Assembly (NCBI GenBank): GCA_963730005.1
Contig: CAVSPO010000003.1
Span: 1 to 44,766 of the forward strand
DNA length: 44,766 bases
Source: CAVSPO01 sp963730005
GTDB taxonomy: Bacteria > Actinomycetota > Actinomycetes > Propionibacteriales > Propionibacteriaceae
Reading direction: 5' to 3'
The position numbers and the translations under genes were made by a program. Each line of letters starts with the position of its first letter. Within the stretch, counting starts at the first letter, position 1. The notes below the pieces were generated by a model. That model had not been told where the DNA came from, searched no databases, and saw only the letters and a list, made by a program, of their open reading frames with translations. Positions 8,205 to 17,400 of this stretch are shown here, piece by piece.

Positions 8205-8474
8205 CCGTGCCAATTTTTTCATACCGCTCCATGAGTACTTTTTTCGCCCCTTGTTGCGACATGCCCGGCATCCCCGGGCCCGGTTCAACAGGATGGCAGG
8301 CCTTGGCAGCATCAATGCAGTCACCACCCCGGCATGACAACCGTGTGCGGCCCAACACACCTTTCATCTTACCCGAAAGGCCGGTCGACCATCAATACCT
8401 TGGCGACTTTGCAGACCGCTGGGCATCGAGTGGCGCTGGCGCGCCAGGGCAAGGCCCGTGGGGACTGCCCGACA
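8205..8474. other. Non-coding stretch between tetR and the arcA promoter
   Basis: No convincing gene is present in these 270 bases. Visible structure is limited to a six-base-pair GC hairpin (8263-8279) and a 12-base self-complementary sequence, CTGGCGCGCCAG, near 8445. Neither has a U tract. One could end the tetR transcript, but the evidence is weak. Confidence 0.4.
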
Positions 8475-9068
8475 CTACGGCTGCGCTGCCAAATGGCCTT
8501 GCCGGTCGCAGGCCAGGAACTCCCCCAGCAGTCGACGAGCCGTCTCGTGCACGTCCCGCCCTTCCGACAAGGAGGACACCGCCGAGCCGTCGACGATACC
8601 GATGACCAGCTCGGCCGAGCAATTGATTCCCAGCACCCGCAGCAGCCGGCCGACGGCCCTGTTCAGGCGACCGCGGCCTGCGGAATAGGCGGTCGCGACC
8701 GGAGCTGAGGAACCAGCGGCCACCAGCTGCTGGTAGTGCCCGAACAACGAGACGCCGGCGGGCAGCGTGGCACGCAACAACCAGTCGACGGCGTGGTCCA
8801 GGCCTGCGTGGGTCGCGGCTGCCTCCGCCTCGTCCGCGACCTGCTCTGCGCGCCCCGCCCAACGGGAGATGTTGAGGCGCCCGATCTCGTTGAGCAATTC
8901 ATCGGAGTTCTCGAAGTAGTAGGTCATGGCTGACAGCGAGCAGCCCACGCGGTTCGCGACACTGCGCATCGACACACCCAAGGGACCGTTCTCCCGCATC
9001 AGTTCTGCAGCTGCCTCGATGAGCTCCTGGCGGCGCCGCTGTCCCTTTTCCGTCGTTGCAACCATCAT
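8475..9068 (-). CDS. TetR-family transcriptional regulator
   Basis: This 197-residue protein has an N-terminal helix-turn-helix of TetR type at about residues 10-55 (RRRQELIEAAAELM, then RSVANRVGCSLSAMTYYF) and a variable helical ligand domain with no recognisable specificity. The frame is open further upstream, but the ATG at 9066-9068 follows GGGAGGTG at good spacing and gives the usual TetR N-terminus. It lies upstream of arcA in the same direction, about 340 bases away, and 82 bases after the unknown 500-residue gene. A role in sensing creatinine, arginine or a related compound to control the arc locus is plausible but unproven. Confidence 0.88.
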   Translation of the reverse strand: MMVATTEKGQRRRQELIEAAAELMRENGPLGVSMRSVANRVGCSLSAMTYYFENSDELLNEIGRLNISRWAGRAEQVADEAEAAATHAGLDHAVDWLLRATLPAGVSLFGHYQQLVAAGSSAPVATAYSAGRGRLNRAVGRLLRVLGINCSAELVIGIVDGSAVSSLSEGRDVHETARRLLGEFLACDRQGHLAAQP

Positions 9069-9150
9069 GCCTGGGCACCTCCCTGTGCTCCTGACGCCGA
9101 CCCTCTGTCGCGGGTTCACGAAATACTACTTCGCCTGCTGCTGCTTCCAC

Positions 9151-10653
9151 TCACCAGACCAGCCAGCCCAGTGTCTCGTCGTCGCAGGTGGCCGCAACCA
9201 GCTGGCGCTCCACCTCGTCGCGGCGGGCCCCCAACGTCACCGGCCAACCTTGGTCCAGCTCCCACTGCTCCGGAAGCAGGCCGGTCAGATGCCAGACCTG
9301 TGCACTGACCAGCGCAGACGCCACCAGCCCGGGCAGACTCGGACCCAACAGTCTCGCCACCCGATGCACCAGCGCTGACGGCAAGGCCCCGGACACCTGC
9401 GCCTCAACGCTCTCCAGCTCTACCTGGGCCAGCGCGGACTGAACGGGATCGGACGGCAGCCGACCTGCTGGGGGGCCGGGCGCCCGGAACCCTGAAGCCT
9501 GGGCGCACGCCAGACCCGCCAGCCACCCCGTCCAGACGCCCACCTGAAGCGGGAGGCTGTCAACGGCCGCCAGAGCGGCTGCTGTCTGGCCACGATCACC
9601 GGTGCGACTGGCCTGGTGGATCAACAATGCCGCCAGCTGGGGGCTCGGTGGCAGCGTCGCATGACGATCACAGAACTCCAGCAGGTACGACGTCGCATCG
9701 TCCTGGGAAACCAGACGACGGGCCGACGCTCGATCAACCAGCCAGGCCTGCTGCCACCTGGCCCGGCGAGCATCCTGGCTGTCCAGGATCCGGCTGGCGC
9801 GCCTGGCCAGCTCCACTTCAGTGGGCACGGCCCAGGCGAGTTCGAGGTCCGTCGTGCCACGGCTCTCGTGGACAGCTACCAGGTGGACGCCCGGCGCGGC
9901 TGCCATCAGCACTGCGCCGGCGGCGGAAACGCGATCAAGTGCCACAGTCGAACTGCTCAAAGCCGCGTCAGGCAAGTTCAGCGCCACATCGTCACCAGCC
10001 GTCAGCGCAGTGCTGCCCGGCCACCAGCTGGGCAGCGTCCCCGCCAGGTCTGTTGGGGACGCACACCACCGTGAGCGCCAACTGGCAGAATGACTCGCTG
10101 CCGGACTGTCCGCAGGGCCAAGCAGCAGCACCGGGCCGCACAGCCATCTTCCGGCGGCGTCCAGGCGAGCCTCGCCTCGGACCTGCACGAGCGCCAGCTG
10201 TTGCGCGGGTACCCCTTGCCCCGTCGTCGAGTCACTCTCCCCCGTGGCAGTGAGGTCGGGCGTGCCGGGTTCCCCCGGTGTCTCGAACAACAGCGCCGCC
10301 CGGGCGCCGGCGAACCACTCATGGACCGGCCAGCTCGAGTGGAACAGCAATCGGCACCCTGGCACCTGAACCGGGGCCGACGCATGATTTCGCACATCGA
10401 CCCGAAGCGTCCAGTTCGCGTCAAAGCGCTGCCGGACCACGGCGGTGACCGAACCCAGGCCCCAGCGCTGCTCCAGCTCGTCGGCTGTCACCGTCGCAGG
10501 CCCTCGAACCCAGGGTTCGTCAAAGACCACTTCCAACCCGTGCAGAAGAGAAGCTCCCCCATCCGCCACGACGAGGTCGAGGCCACCATGAGGGGCCACC
10601 GAAGCCACCAGGCCGTCCCAGTGAATCAGTGCCTGCGCTGGCATCTGCCACAC
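9151..10653 (-). CDS. Hypothetical protein overlapping nei
   Basis: I do not recognise this protein of about 500 residues. There is no signal peptide, membrane helix or known catalytic motif. The first 270 or so residues look beta-rich and tryptophan-rich, with segments such as HSSWPVHEWFAGARAALLFETP split across strands; the rest is alanine/leucine-rich and probably helical. The start is GTG at 10651-10653 or ATG at 10642-10644; both lie inside the end of nei (28- or 19-base overlap), so translation is probably coupled to nei. Codon use and composition match the neighbours, which supports a real gene. A link to DNA repair is suggested only by position. Confidence 0.75.
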   Translation of the reverse strand: MWQMPAQALIHWDGLVASVAPHGGLDLVVADGGASLLHGLEVVFDEPWVRGPATVTADELEQRWGLGSVTAVVRQRFDANWTLRVDVRNHASAPVQVPGCRLLFHSSWPVHEWFAGARAALLFETPGEPGTPDLTATGESDSTTGQGVPAQQLALVQVRGEARLDAAGRWLCGPVLLLGPADSPAASHSASWRSRWCASPTDLAGTLPSWWPGSTALTAGDDVALNLPDAALSSSTVALDRVSAAGAVLMAAAPGVHLVAVHESRGTTDLELAWAVPTEVELARRASRILDSQDARRARWQQAWLVDRASARRLVSQDDATSYLLEFCDRHATLPPSPQLAALLIHQASRTGDRGQTAAALAAVDSLPLQVGVWTGWLAGLACAQASGFRAPGPPAGRLPSDPVQSALAQVELESVEAQVSGALPSALVHRVARLLGPSLPGLVASALVSAQVWHLTGLLPEQWELDQGWPVTLGARRDEVERQLVAATCDDETLGWLVW

Positions 10654-11441
10654 CAGTAGAGGTTCCGGCCCTCCAGGATGGTTGTGCGCACCCGGGACCC
10701 ACAGACCAGGCAGGGCTGACCGTCACGACGGTAGACATACACCTCTCCGCCATGGGCGTCGGTGCGCTCGGGCCGACCCATGGCCTGGGGGGTGTGCTCA
10801 GGGAACACCGTGTCGATCCGGGCGTCGCGCACGCCAAGCGCCATCAACTGCACCAGATCAGACCAGACCATGTCCCAGGAACGCGGCTTCAGACTCTTGC
10901 CGGGGCAGAACGGGTCCAGTCTGTGCCGAAAGAGCACCTCGGCGCGATAGATGTTGCCGACCCCGGCCGTCACCTGCTGGTCCATCAGCAACGCCGCGAT
11001 CGGTCTGCTGGAGGCATGGATGCGTGACCAGGCCGCCTGCGGGGCGGCGTCAGAGCGCAACGGATCAGCACCGAGCGTGGCCATCACCGCAGCCTGCTCA
11101 CCGGGGGACACCAGACGGCACAGCTGCGGGCCGGACAAGTCCGCGGCCAGCACACCGTCGCTGATTCGAAGCCGCACCTGGCCGACCGGCGCGGCCTGCG
11201 GTCGCAGCCGCAGCTTCCCGATGAGCCCCAGATGGATCTGCACTATCGGATCCGGAACCGCCACTTCGAAACCGATGAACAAGTGCTTGCCGTAAGCCTC
11301 CGCGTGGCCGAGCACCGAACCGTCAAGCAAAGCAGCACTGTCGGCGAAACGCCCCTGCGGGGAGCTGACCCGCACCACCCGACCGCCGAAGCAGGTGTTG
11401 AACTCGGCCGCCAGCCGGTGCGTGACGTGGCCCTCGGGCAT
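10626..11441 (-). CDS. nei: Endonuclease VIII-like DNA glycosylase (Fpg/Nei family)
   Basis: A base-excision repair enzyme that removes oxidised bases and nicks the abasic site. The 271-residue protein begins MPEGHVTHRLA, giving the catalytic proline 2 and glutamate 3 of the Nei subgroup, followed by SSPQGRFADSA and GKHLF as in mycobacterial Nei enzymes. QVTAGVGNIYRAEVLF (about 178-193) is the helix-two-turn-helix, and the C-terminal zinc finger CLVCG...CGRC (about 243-266) is complete. The start is set by the motif and by GAGGAAACG directly upstream; the longer open frame is ignored. It is divergent from a small basic gene, with a tandem repeat between them. Confidence 0.93.
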   Translation of the reverse strand: MPEGHVTHRLAAEFNTCFGGRVVRVSSPQGRFADSAALLDGSVLGHAEAYGKHLFIGFEVAVPDPIVQIHLGLIGKLRLRPQAAPVGQVRLRISDGVLAADLSGPQLCRLVSPGEQAAVMATLGADPLRSDAAPQAAWSRIHASSRPIAALLMDQQVTAGVGNIYRAEVLFRHRLDPFCPGKSLKPRSWDMVWSDLVQLMALGVRDARIDTVFPEHTPQAMGRPERTDAHGGEVYVYRRDGQPCLVCGSRVRTTILEGRNLYWCGRCQRRH

Positions 11442-11483
11442 CGTTTCCTCTTTCTGATCAAGCTGCGGCCTGCCTGCTCGGAA

Positions 11484-11513
11484 GTTGGGGGCTGGATAGT
11501 TGGTGGCTGGATA
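11484..11513. repeat. Two tandem 15-base repeats in the nei upstream region
   Basis: GTTGGGGGCTGGATA and GTTGGTGGCTGGATA follow each other directly (11484-11498 and 11499-11513) with one difference. They lie in the 114-base divergent gap between nei and the small basic gene. A pair of regulator half-sites or a promoter element is possible; I see no strong promoter match. Confidence 0.6.
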
Positions 11514-11555
11514 GACTGCCGACAGCGATACCCACCGATGGTTCCGGAGGAGCAG

Positions 11556-11795
11556 ATGGCTGTCCCGCGCAATCCCAAGCCCAAGCCTAGGCCGGGGCCT
11601 TCCGGAGCCACGAACGGCAATGATCCGCAACGGTCCCACCAACGCGAGTTGGGTCGCGACGGAATCACGGTGATGGTCAACCACGACCGGGCACTTCGCG
11701 CTCGGGAGGTTGGGCGGCCGTCCACACCAGCCACACCCACTCAACAGGCCAGCATCAAGGACCGGATCAACGGGCGTTCCTGGCGATCTGGCTGA
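11556..11795 (+). CDS. Small basic hypothetical protein
   Basis: A 79-residue protein starting MAVPRNPKPKPRPGPSG, with a proline/lysine-rich flexible start and a more ordered arginine-rich second half (RALRAREVGRP). The ATG at 11556-11558 has a strong GGAGG site eight bases upstream, which is why I keep this start rather than the longer open frame. No known domain is visible; nucleic-acid binding is conceivable from the charge only. It is followed by a 150-base gap before the glutamate dehydrogenase gene in the same direction. Confidence 0.7.
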   Translation: MAVPRNPKPKPRPGPSGATNGNDPQRSHQRELGRDGITVMVNHDRALRAREVGRPSTPATPTQQASIKDRINGRSWRSG

Positions 11796-11948
11796 ACTCG
11801 ATACCCCAGTCAGGGCTGCAACCCCCGGTGTCCGCATGGTGTCAGGCCACTTCAGACTGTGATGAACTTTGCACACCAACCCGACGATGCCTCCAGAGTC
11901 TCGTGATCGCCTGCCTGGAGGCGCGGACAACGCTGTACCGGAGGAATG

Positions 11949-14900
11949 ATGGTCGACGCCCAAGCGCGCAATGATCTGTTCGACAAGGCACTGAGCAGTG
12001 GCCCACAGAGACCGAACGTCAGCGATCTGGCTTTCCTCAACGACTACTACCGCAACCACCCGACCGACCGGCTGCGCGCTCTGCAACCAGCGGCGCTGAC
12101 CGGTATCGCCCTGAGTCACCGCCAGTTGGCCCATGTCCGCAAGCCCGGACAAACCCTGGTTCAGGTGATGACGCCCACGCAGCCACTGGACGGTTGGTCG
12201 GTGGGGTCGTCAATCGTGCGGACGGTTGCTGATGACAGGGCCTTGCTTGTCAGCACCGTGAGCACGGCTCTGACCCGGGCCGGGTTGCGTCCGATCGACA
12301 CCATCCACCCGGTGTTGGACGTCACCCGTGATCAGGACGGCGAGCTGCAGTCGGCTGCCATCGCGGATCCCGACACCGCACCTGCAGGCTCCCTTCGCGA
12401 ATCATGGATGCACTTCGAGGTCAACCGGTTGCGGGCGGAAGACGTCCCTTGGGTCGAACAGACAGTTTCCGAGGCGCTGGAGACGACTCGCCAGATTGCC
12501 GTCGACCAGGCGGCGATCCTCGCTCGACTGGAGGAACAGTCGCGGGCCTCGTCCGGGCTGAACGAGGCCACCCGCGATCTGCTGGGCTGGCTTGGTCAGG
12601 ACACGGTGTGCAAGCTCTTCGGTGCGGCCCACTATCCGTTGCGAGCCGACGGGTTGCCTGCGGACCAGCCCGACAGCACCCTGGGGCTGGCCAGCCGTGA
12701 CGCCAGCGTCACCGCCCTGCACCTCAACACCGACGAGGCCAGGAGACTGTGGTCCAGCACCCAGGTGCTGACCACGCGCACCACCACCCTGGCGCCGAAC
12801 AGCCCCGGCCGGATGGACCTGTTTGCCATCAAGACCTTGGACGCGAATGGCCGGGTGAACGGCGAGGACAGATTTGTCGGCGTCCTCAGCCCCACCGGCT
12901 TCGTCGAATCCATCACCCGCATCAAGCTGCTCGACCAGAAGATCGACCAGGTGCTGGCCCAGCTGCAACTGCAACGCGACTCACACTCCGGGCGCATGCT
13001 GCTGCACATCATGGAGAGCGTGCCCCTCAACGCCGTGTTCCATGTCGACGCGGCCACTCTTGCTGAGCACACCAGCCGCATCCTCCAGCTCACCGCCCAC
13101 CCCGCAACTCGCGTGCTGACAAGCGATGATCCCTTCGGACGGTTCACCACTGCCCTGATCCTGATGCCGCGGGAGCGACTCAGCTCCGAGGTGCGCCACG
13201 AGGTGCGCCAAGAGCTGGTGGAGGCCTTCGGAACGCCGCACGTCGAGTCCACCACGGCCATGTTCGGCACCTCGCTGGCCGTGCTCCACTTCCTGCTCTA
13301 CGGAAGCACCACCCTGGATGAGCAGGCCACTGCCGCCTTGGAGTCCCGCATCCGTGCCCACGTGCGTGGTTGGGAAGGCAGCTACGACGAGGCGCTGCGG
13401 GCTCAGTTCGGCAACGAGAAGGGAGCGGAGCTGGCCGTTCAGCATGGCAAACGCTTCTCGGCCGCCTACCGTGAGGCCTACTCCCCCGCAGTTGCAGCCA
13501 CCGACACCGGAGTGGTCGCAGCGCTGTCGGCGCAGCATCCCATCAGGATCCGCCTCGACCAGCCAGACGGCAACGATGACGCGGTGCGTCGGCTCAAGCT
13601 CTACTTGACTCGCCGTGCCTCGCTCACCGAGCTGCTGCCGGTGTTCGGCAATCTGGGGGTCGAGGTGCTGGACGAGCGTTCGTTCAAGGTGCCGACCAAC
13701 GCCGAAGAATTCGCCCACATCCGCGATCTGAGGCTGCGCGCCAGCAGCGCAGAAGTCTGGTCTGCCGACCCGCAAGGGGTTCGCGATCGCCTCGACGGCG
13801 TCCTGACAGCCTGGTGGCAAGGTCAGGCCGAGACGGATGCCCTCGATGGCCTGGTGCTCGCTGCCGGGCTCAGCTGGCAGCAGGTGGTTGTCCTTCGCAA
13901 CCTGACTGCCTACCTGCGTCAGGCAGGCAGCACCCATTCGATGACCTTCAAACGCAAGACGTTGGTGGACAACCCAGCGATTGCCCGGGCCCTGGTTGAC
14001 CTGTTCGAGACCCGGTTCGACCCCTCGGCCGGCGCCGATTCGGCGGCTCGCAGCACCGCTCAGCAAGTCATCGTGGGTCAGTTGGAGGAAGCATTCGCCC
14101 AGGTGGCCACTCTCGATGAAGAGGTCACGCTGCGCCAGTACGCACAGGTGATCCGGGCCATGGTGCGGACCAATTTTTATCAACCTGACACCCCCGGCGA
14201 GCTCCCGGCCGCGATCAGCTGCAAGATCAGCTCCCGCGAGCTCGATTTCCTGCCTGAGCCGAAGCCGCTGTTCGAGATCTGGGTGTACAGCCCGCGGGTG
14301 GAGGGCATCCACCTGCGCTTCGGCAAGGTGGCTCGCGGTGGTCTGCGCTGGAGCGACCGGCGCGAGGACTTCCGCACCGAGATCCTGGGCCTGGTGAAGG
14401 CACAGACGGTGAAGAACGCTGTCATCGTCCCCACCGGGTCCAAGGGTGGCTTCTACGCCAAGCAGGCTCCCAGCCCCACCGTCGACCGCGAAGCTTGGGC
14501 GGCGGAAGGCAAGGGCGCTTACCAGGACTTCATCGCGTCCCTGCTGGATGTCACCGACAACCTGGTCGGTGGCGCGGTGGTGGCGCCGAATCGCGTGGTC
14601 CGCCACGACGAGGACGACCCCTATCTGGTGGTGGCCGCGGACAAGGGCACGGCCAGCTTCAGCGACATCGCCAACGCCATCAGCGTGCGTTACTCGTTCT
14701 GGCTGGGCGATGCATTCGCCTCGGGCGGCTCCGCAGGATTCGATCACAAGGAAATGGGCATCACTGCCCGCGGTGCCTGGGAGTCAGTCAAACACCACTT
14801 CCGCGACCTCGGCCTGGACACCCAGACACAGGACTTCACGGTGATCGGTGTCGGAGACATGTCCGGTGATGTCTTCGGCAACGGAATGCTGTTGTCGCAG

Positions 14901-16721
14901 CACATCAAGCTGGTGGCTGCCTTCGACCATCGCGACGTCTTCGTCGACCCCAACCCGGACCCGCAGCGCAGCTTCGCAGAACGGCAAAGGCTGTTCGAAC
15001 TGCCGCGGTCGAGCTGGCAGTCCTACGACCAGAGCCTGCTGTCCGAAGGCGGAGGCGTCTGGCCTCGGGGGTCCAAGTCGATTCCGCTGAGCTCGGAGCT
15101 GAAACACTCCCTGGGCATTGCCCCGGAGGTCGCCACCATGAGCGGCACTGAGCTGATCCGGGCGATTCTGCAGGCCCCTGTCGACCTGCTGTGGAACGGC
15201 GGCATCGGTACCTACGTGAAGGCCTCCCACGAATCCCAGCAGGATGCGCGCGATCAGGCCAACAACGGCGTGCGGGTGGACGCCACCCAGTTGCGCTGCC
15301 GGGTCGTGGGCGAAGGAGGCAACCTCGGATTCACCCAGGCGGGGCGCGTCGAAGCAGCGCTGGCGGGAGTGGCTCTGAACACAGACGCCATTGACAATGC
15401 AGCAGGCGTGAACACCTCCGACCACGAGGTGAACATCAAGATCACCCTCAACGAACTGGTGCGCAGCGGGGAGCTGACCTTGTCCGAACGCGACCAACTG
15501 CTCGCCGGCATGGTCGACGAAGTAGGTCTCCAGGTGTTGCGTGACAGCTACGCGCAGAACGTCCTGCTCGGCAACGCCCGCGCGCAGGACCCCGGACACG
15601 TCTCCTTGCACCTGCGGATGATGCACTTCCTGGAGGAGCAGGGCTACATCAATCGCGAGCTCGAGGGATTGCCCACCGACGACGAGCTGATCAACCGGGT
15701 TGCCAGCACGGGCCGCGGCATCACATCGCCCGAGCAATCAGTACTGGTCGCCTGGTCGAAGCTGGCTTTGAAGGACGCCCTGCGCGACAGCAGTCTGGCT
15801 GACGATCCCTGGTTCGAACAGGTGCTGGTCAACTACTTCCCGGCGGTGCTGCGAGAGCGCTTCGCCAAGGCCATTGCCGGCCACCCGTTGCGCAAGGAGA
15901 TCATCGTCAACGCCGTGGCCAACAAGATGGTCAACCACGCCGGGATCACCTTCGTCTTCCGCGCCGTCGAGGAGACGGGTGCCTCGGTCGAGGAAATCGC
16001 CCGGGCATTCATCATCACGGCTGAGGCGTCCTCGATGGACAGCTACCTGACGGCTGTCGAGGCGCTGGACAACGTGGTGACCAGCCGGGCCCAGAGCGAC
16101 CTGTACCTGGCTCAGCGCGCCATGTTCGATGACGCGGTGCGCTGGCTGCTGGGGAACCGGGCCGAACACCTCGACCTGGCTCGTCAGATCGAGCACTACG
16201 GGACGGCCGTCGCACAACTGCCGACGGTGACGAGCTCGACCAGTGACCAGAACAACGCGGTGCAGGACAGGATGGAGGCATTCGTGGCTGCCGGTGTGCC
16301 GAGCGAGCTGGCCCGCACTGCGGCCACCATGCCGCTCACGACTGCCTTGCTGGACCAGGTCGAGGTCTCCGACAGCACCGGTATGGAGTTGAGTGTGGTG
16401 GCTGCTGCCCACCAGGAGCTGCAAGGGGTGCTCGGATTCGCCCAGCTGCTTGCAGACATCGAGATGCTGCCCCAGGAGGAGCACTGGGACGCGATGGCAC
16501 GCACCGCGATTCGGTCCGACGCCCACGCCGTCCTGACGAGCCTGGTCACTGACGCTCTGCGGACTCCGGATGGGGACCACGCCGGCTCGGTGGATCGCTG
16601 GCTGGCAGATCGGGCCGCGCGTTTGGCCCGAGCCGCCGAGCTCGCCCCCCACCAGGACGCCACAGCCCCGACGCTGGCTTCGGTGTCGGTTCGGCTGCGG
16701 ACGCTGCGCAGCCTGAGCTGA
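11949..16721 (+). CDS. gdh: NAD-specific glutamate dehydrogenase, large (GDH-180) class
   Basis: This very large enzyme of about 1590 residues deaminates glutamate to 2-oxoglutarate with NAD and usually works catabolically. The N-terminal half carries the regulatory ACT-like and helical regions; the catalytic core is in the second half, with RWSDRREDFRTEILGLVKAQ (about 800-819), the substrate-site GSKGGF (about 830) and GVGDMSGDVFGNGML (about 967-981), all hallmarks of this class. GGAGG at 11940-11944 favours the second of two adjacent ATGs. The frame is intact over 4.8 kb. An 18-base-pair terminator follows. Glutamate catabolism fits the amino-acid theme of the locus, but there is no operon link. 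Confidence 0.95.
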   Translation: MVDAQARNDLFDKALSSGPQRPNVSDLAFLNDYYRNHPTDRLRALQPAALTGIALSHRQLAHVRKPGQTLVQVMTPTQPLDGWSVGSSIVRTVADDRALLVSTVSTALTRAGLRPIDTIHPVLDVTRDQDGELQSAAIADPDTAPAGSLRESWMHFEVNRLRAEDVPWVEQTVSEALETTRQIAVDQAAILARLEEQSRASSGLNEATRDLLGWLGQDTVCKLFGAAHYPLRADGLPADQPDSTLGLASRDASVTALHLNTDEARRLWSSTQVLTTRTTTLAPNSPGRMDLFAIKTLDANGRVNGEDRFVGVLSPTGFVESITRIKLLDQKIDQVLAQLQLQRDSHSGRMLLHIMESVPLNAVFHVDAATLAEHTSRILQLTAHPATRVLTSDDPFGRFTTALILMPRERLSSEVRHEVRQELVEAFGTPHVESTTAMFGTSLAVLHFLLYGSTTLDEQATAALESRIRAHVRGWEGSYDEALRAQFGNEKGAELAVQHGKRFSAAYREAYSPAVAATDTGVVAALSAQHPIRIRLDQPDGNDDAVRRLKLYLTRRASLTELLPVFGNLGVEVLDERSFKVPTNAEEFAHIRDLRLRASSAEVWSADPQGVRDRLDGVLTAWWQGQAETDALDGLVLAAGLSWQQVVVLRNLTAYLRQAGSTHSMTFKRKTLVDNPAIARALVDLFETRFDPSAGADSAARSTAQQVIVGQLEEAFAQVATLDEEVTLRQYAQVIRAMVRTNFYQPDTPGELPAAISCKISSRELDFLPEPKPLFEIWVYSPRVEGIHLRFGKVARGGLRWSDRREDFRTEILGLVKAQTVKNAVIVPTGSKGGFYAKQAPSPTVDREAWAAEGKGAYQDFIASLLDVTDNLVGGAVVAPNRVVRHDEDDPYLVVAADKGTASFSDIANAISVRYSFWLGDAFASGGSAGFDHKEMGITARGAWESVKHHFRDLGLDTQTQDFTVIGVGDMSGDVFGNGMLLSQHIKLVAAFDHRDVFVDPNPDPQRSFAERQRLFELPRSSWQSYDQSLLSEGGGVWPRGSKSIPLSSELKHSLGIAPEVATMSGTELIRAILQAPVDLLWNGGIGTYVKASHESQQDARDQANNGVRVDATQLRCRVVGEGGNLGFTQAGRVEAALAGVALNTDAIDNAAGVNTSDHEVNIKITLNELVRSGELTLSERDQLLAGMVDEVGLQVLRDSYAQNVLLGNARAQDPGHVSLHLRMMHFLEEQGYINRELEGLPTDDELINRVASTGRGITSPEQSVLVAWSKLALKDALRDSSLADDPWFEQVLVNYFPAVLRERFAKAIAGHPLRKEIIVNAVANKMVNHAGITFVFRAVEETGASVEEIARAFIITAEASSMDSYLTAVEALDNVVTSRAQSDLYLAQRAMFDDAVRWLLGNRAEHLDLARQIEHYGTAVAQLPTVTSSTSDQNNAVQDRMEAFVAAGVPSELARTAATMPLTTALLDQVEVSDSTGMELSVVAAAHQELQGVLGFAQLLADIEMLPQEEHWDAMARTAIRSDAHAVLTSLVTDALRTPDGDHAGSVDRWLADRAARLARAAELAPHQDATAPTLASVSVRLRTLRSLS

Positions 16722-16753
16722 TCGGCCACACCGGCCGGCCAGGTCACTGGACC

Positions 16754-16800
16754 AAGCGACGCCGTGGGTGCTCAACTGATGGGCACCCACGGCGTCGCTT
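16754..16800. terminator. Bidirectional terminator between gdh and rpiB
   Basis: A perfect 18-base inverted repeat (16754-16771 and 16783-16800) with an 11-base loop lies between two convergent genes. The arms start AAGCGACG and end CGTCGCTT, giving a short T run on one side. Confidence 0.85.
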
Positions 16801-16832
16801 CGTGGCTGAGGCGGGACTTCAGGTCGGAGCGG

Positions 16833-17300
16833 TCAAACGCCCTGTTCGCCAAGGATCCCGGTGGCGGAGTAGTGCTCCATCTTGTCCACCCGGCGGGCGT
16901 GCTTGCCGCCCATGAACTCGGTGTTGAGAAAAGTGACAGCCTGGTCGAGAGCGAACTCGGGGGCCGTGAATCGGGCACCGAAGGAGATCACGTTCGCGTT
17001 GTTGTGCTCGCGGCCGAGGCGAGCGGTGTCGGTGTTCCAGGACAGGATTGCCCGGCAGCCTTGCACCTTGTTGGCGGCCAACTGCTCACCGTTGCCGCTG
17101 CCTCCGATGACGATGCCCAACGAGCCCGGCTCCGCCACCACGGCCTGGGCCGCGGGAATGCAGGTGTCCGGGTAGTCGTCAAGGGCGTCGTAGGTCAACG
17201 AGCCATGGTCCACAACCTCGAAGCCAGCCGCCGTCAGCTGCTCCTTCAGATACTCCTTGAGCTGGAACCCGGCATGGTCAGTACCGATATGTACGCGCAT
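16833..17300 (-). CDS. rpiB: Ribose-5-phosphate isomerase B
   Basis: The enzyme interconverts ribose 5-phosphate and ribulose 5-phosphate in the pentose phosphate pathway. The 155-residue protein has the family start MRVHIGTDHAGF, the GGSGNGEQ active-site loop (about 69-76) and the conserved REHNNANV segment. The upstream open frame is ignored because the domain starts at the ATG of 17298-17300. It is 100 bases downstream of ligA on the same strand, so it may share a transcript with ligA and the DsbA-family gene. Confidence 0.93.
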   Translation of the reverse strand: MRVHIGTDHAGFQLKEYLKEQLTAAGFEVVDHGSLTYDALDDYPDTCIPAAQAVVAEPGSLGIVIGGSGNGEQLAANKVQGCRAILSWNTDTARLGREHNNANVISFGARFTAPEFALDQAVTFLNTEFMGGKHARRVDKMEHYSATGILGEQGV

Positions 17301-17400
17301 ACTGGCATCTTCCCAGCGCCGGACGCCGCCGCGGCGAGAATGACCGAAAAACTGCGCTCGGCCCCTGCTCCGCTGCCGGCCGATTAGTCCCGACCCGGCA

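Noticed and set aside
8263..8279. GC hairpin as a tetR terminator
   Set aside because: Only six base pairs, about 200 bases after the stop and followed by A rather than T on the transcribed strand.
1..9068. Guanidine riboswitch or guanidine carboxylase/hydrolase system
   Set aside because: The theme is guanidino compounds, but I found no recognisable guanidine riboswitch motif by eye and no carboxylase or guanidine hydrolase; the enzymes are creatininase, amidinotransferase and arc types.
16833..17300. rpiB as part of the uronate/pentose locus
   Set aside because: It is 6 kb away, in line with ligA on its own strand, and separated by several terminators.
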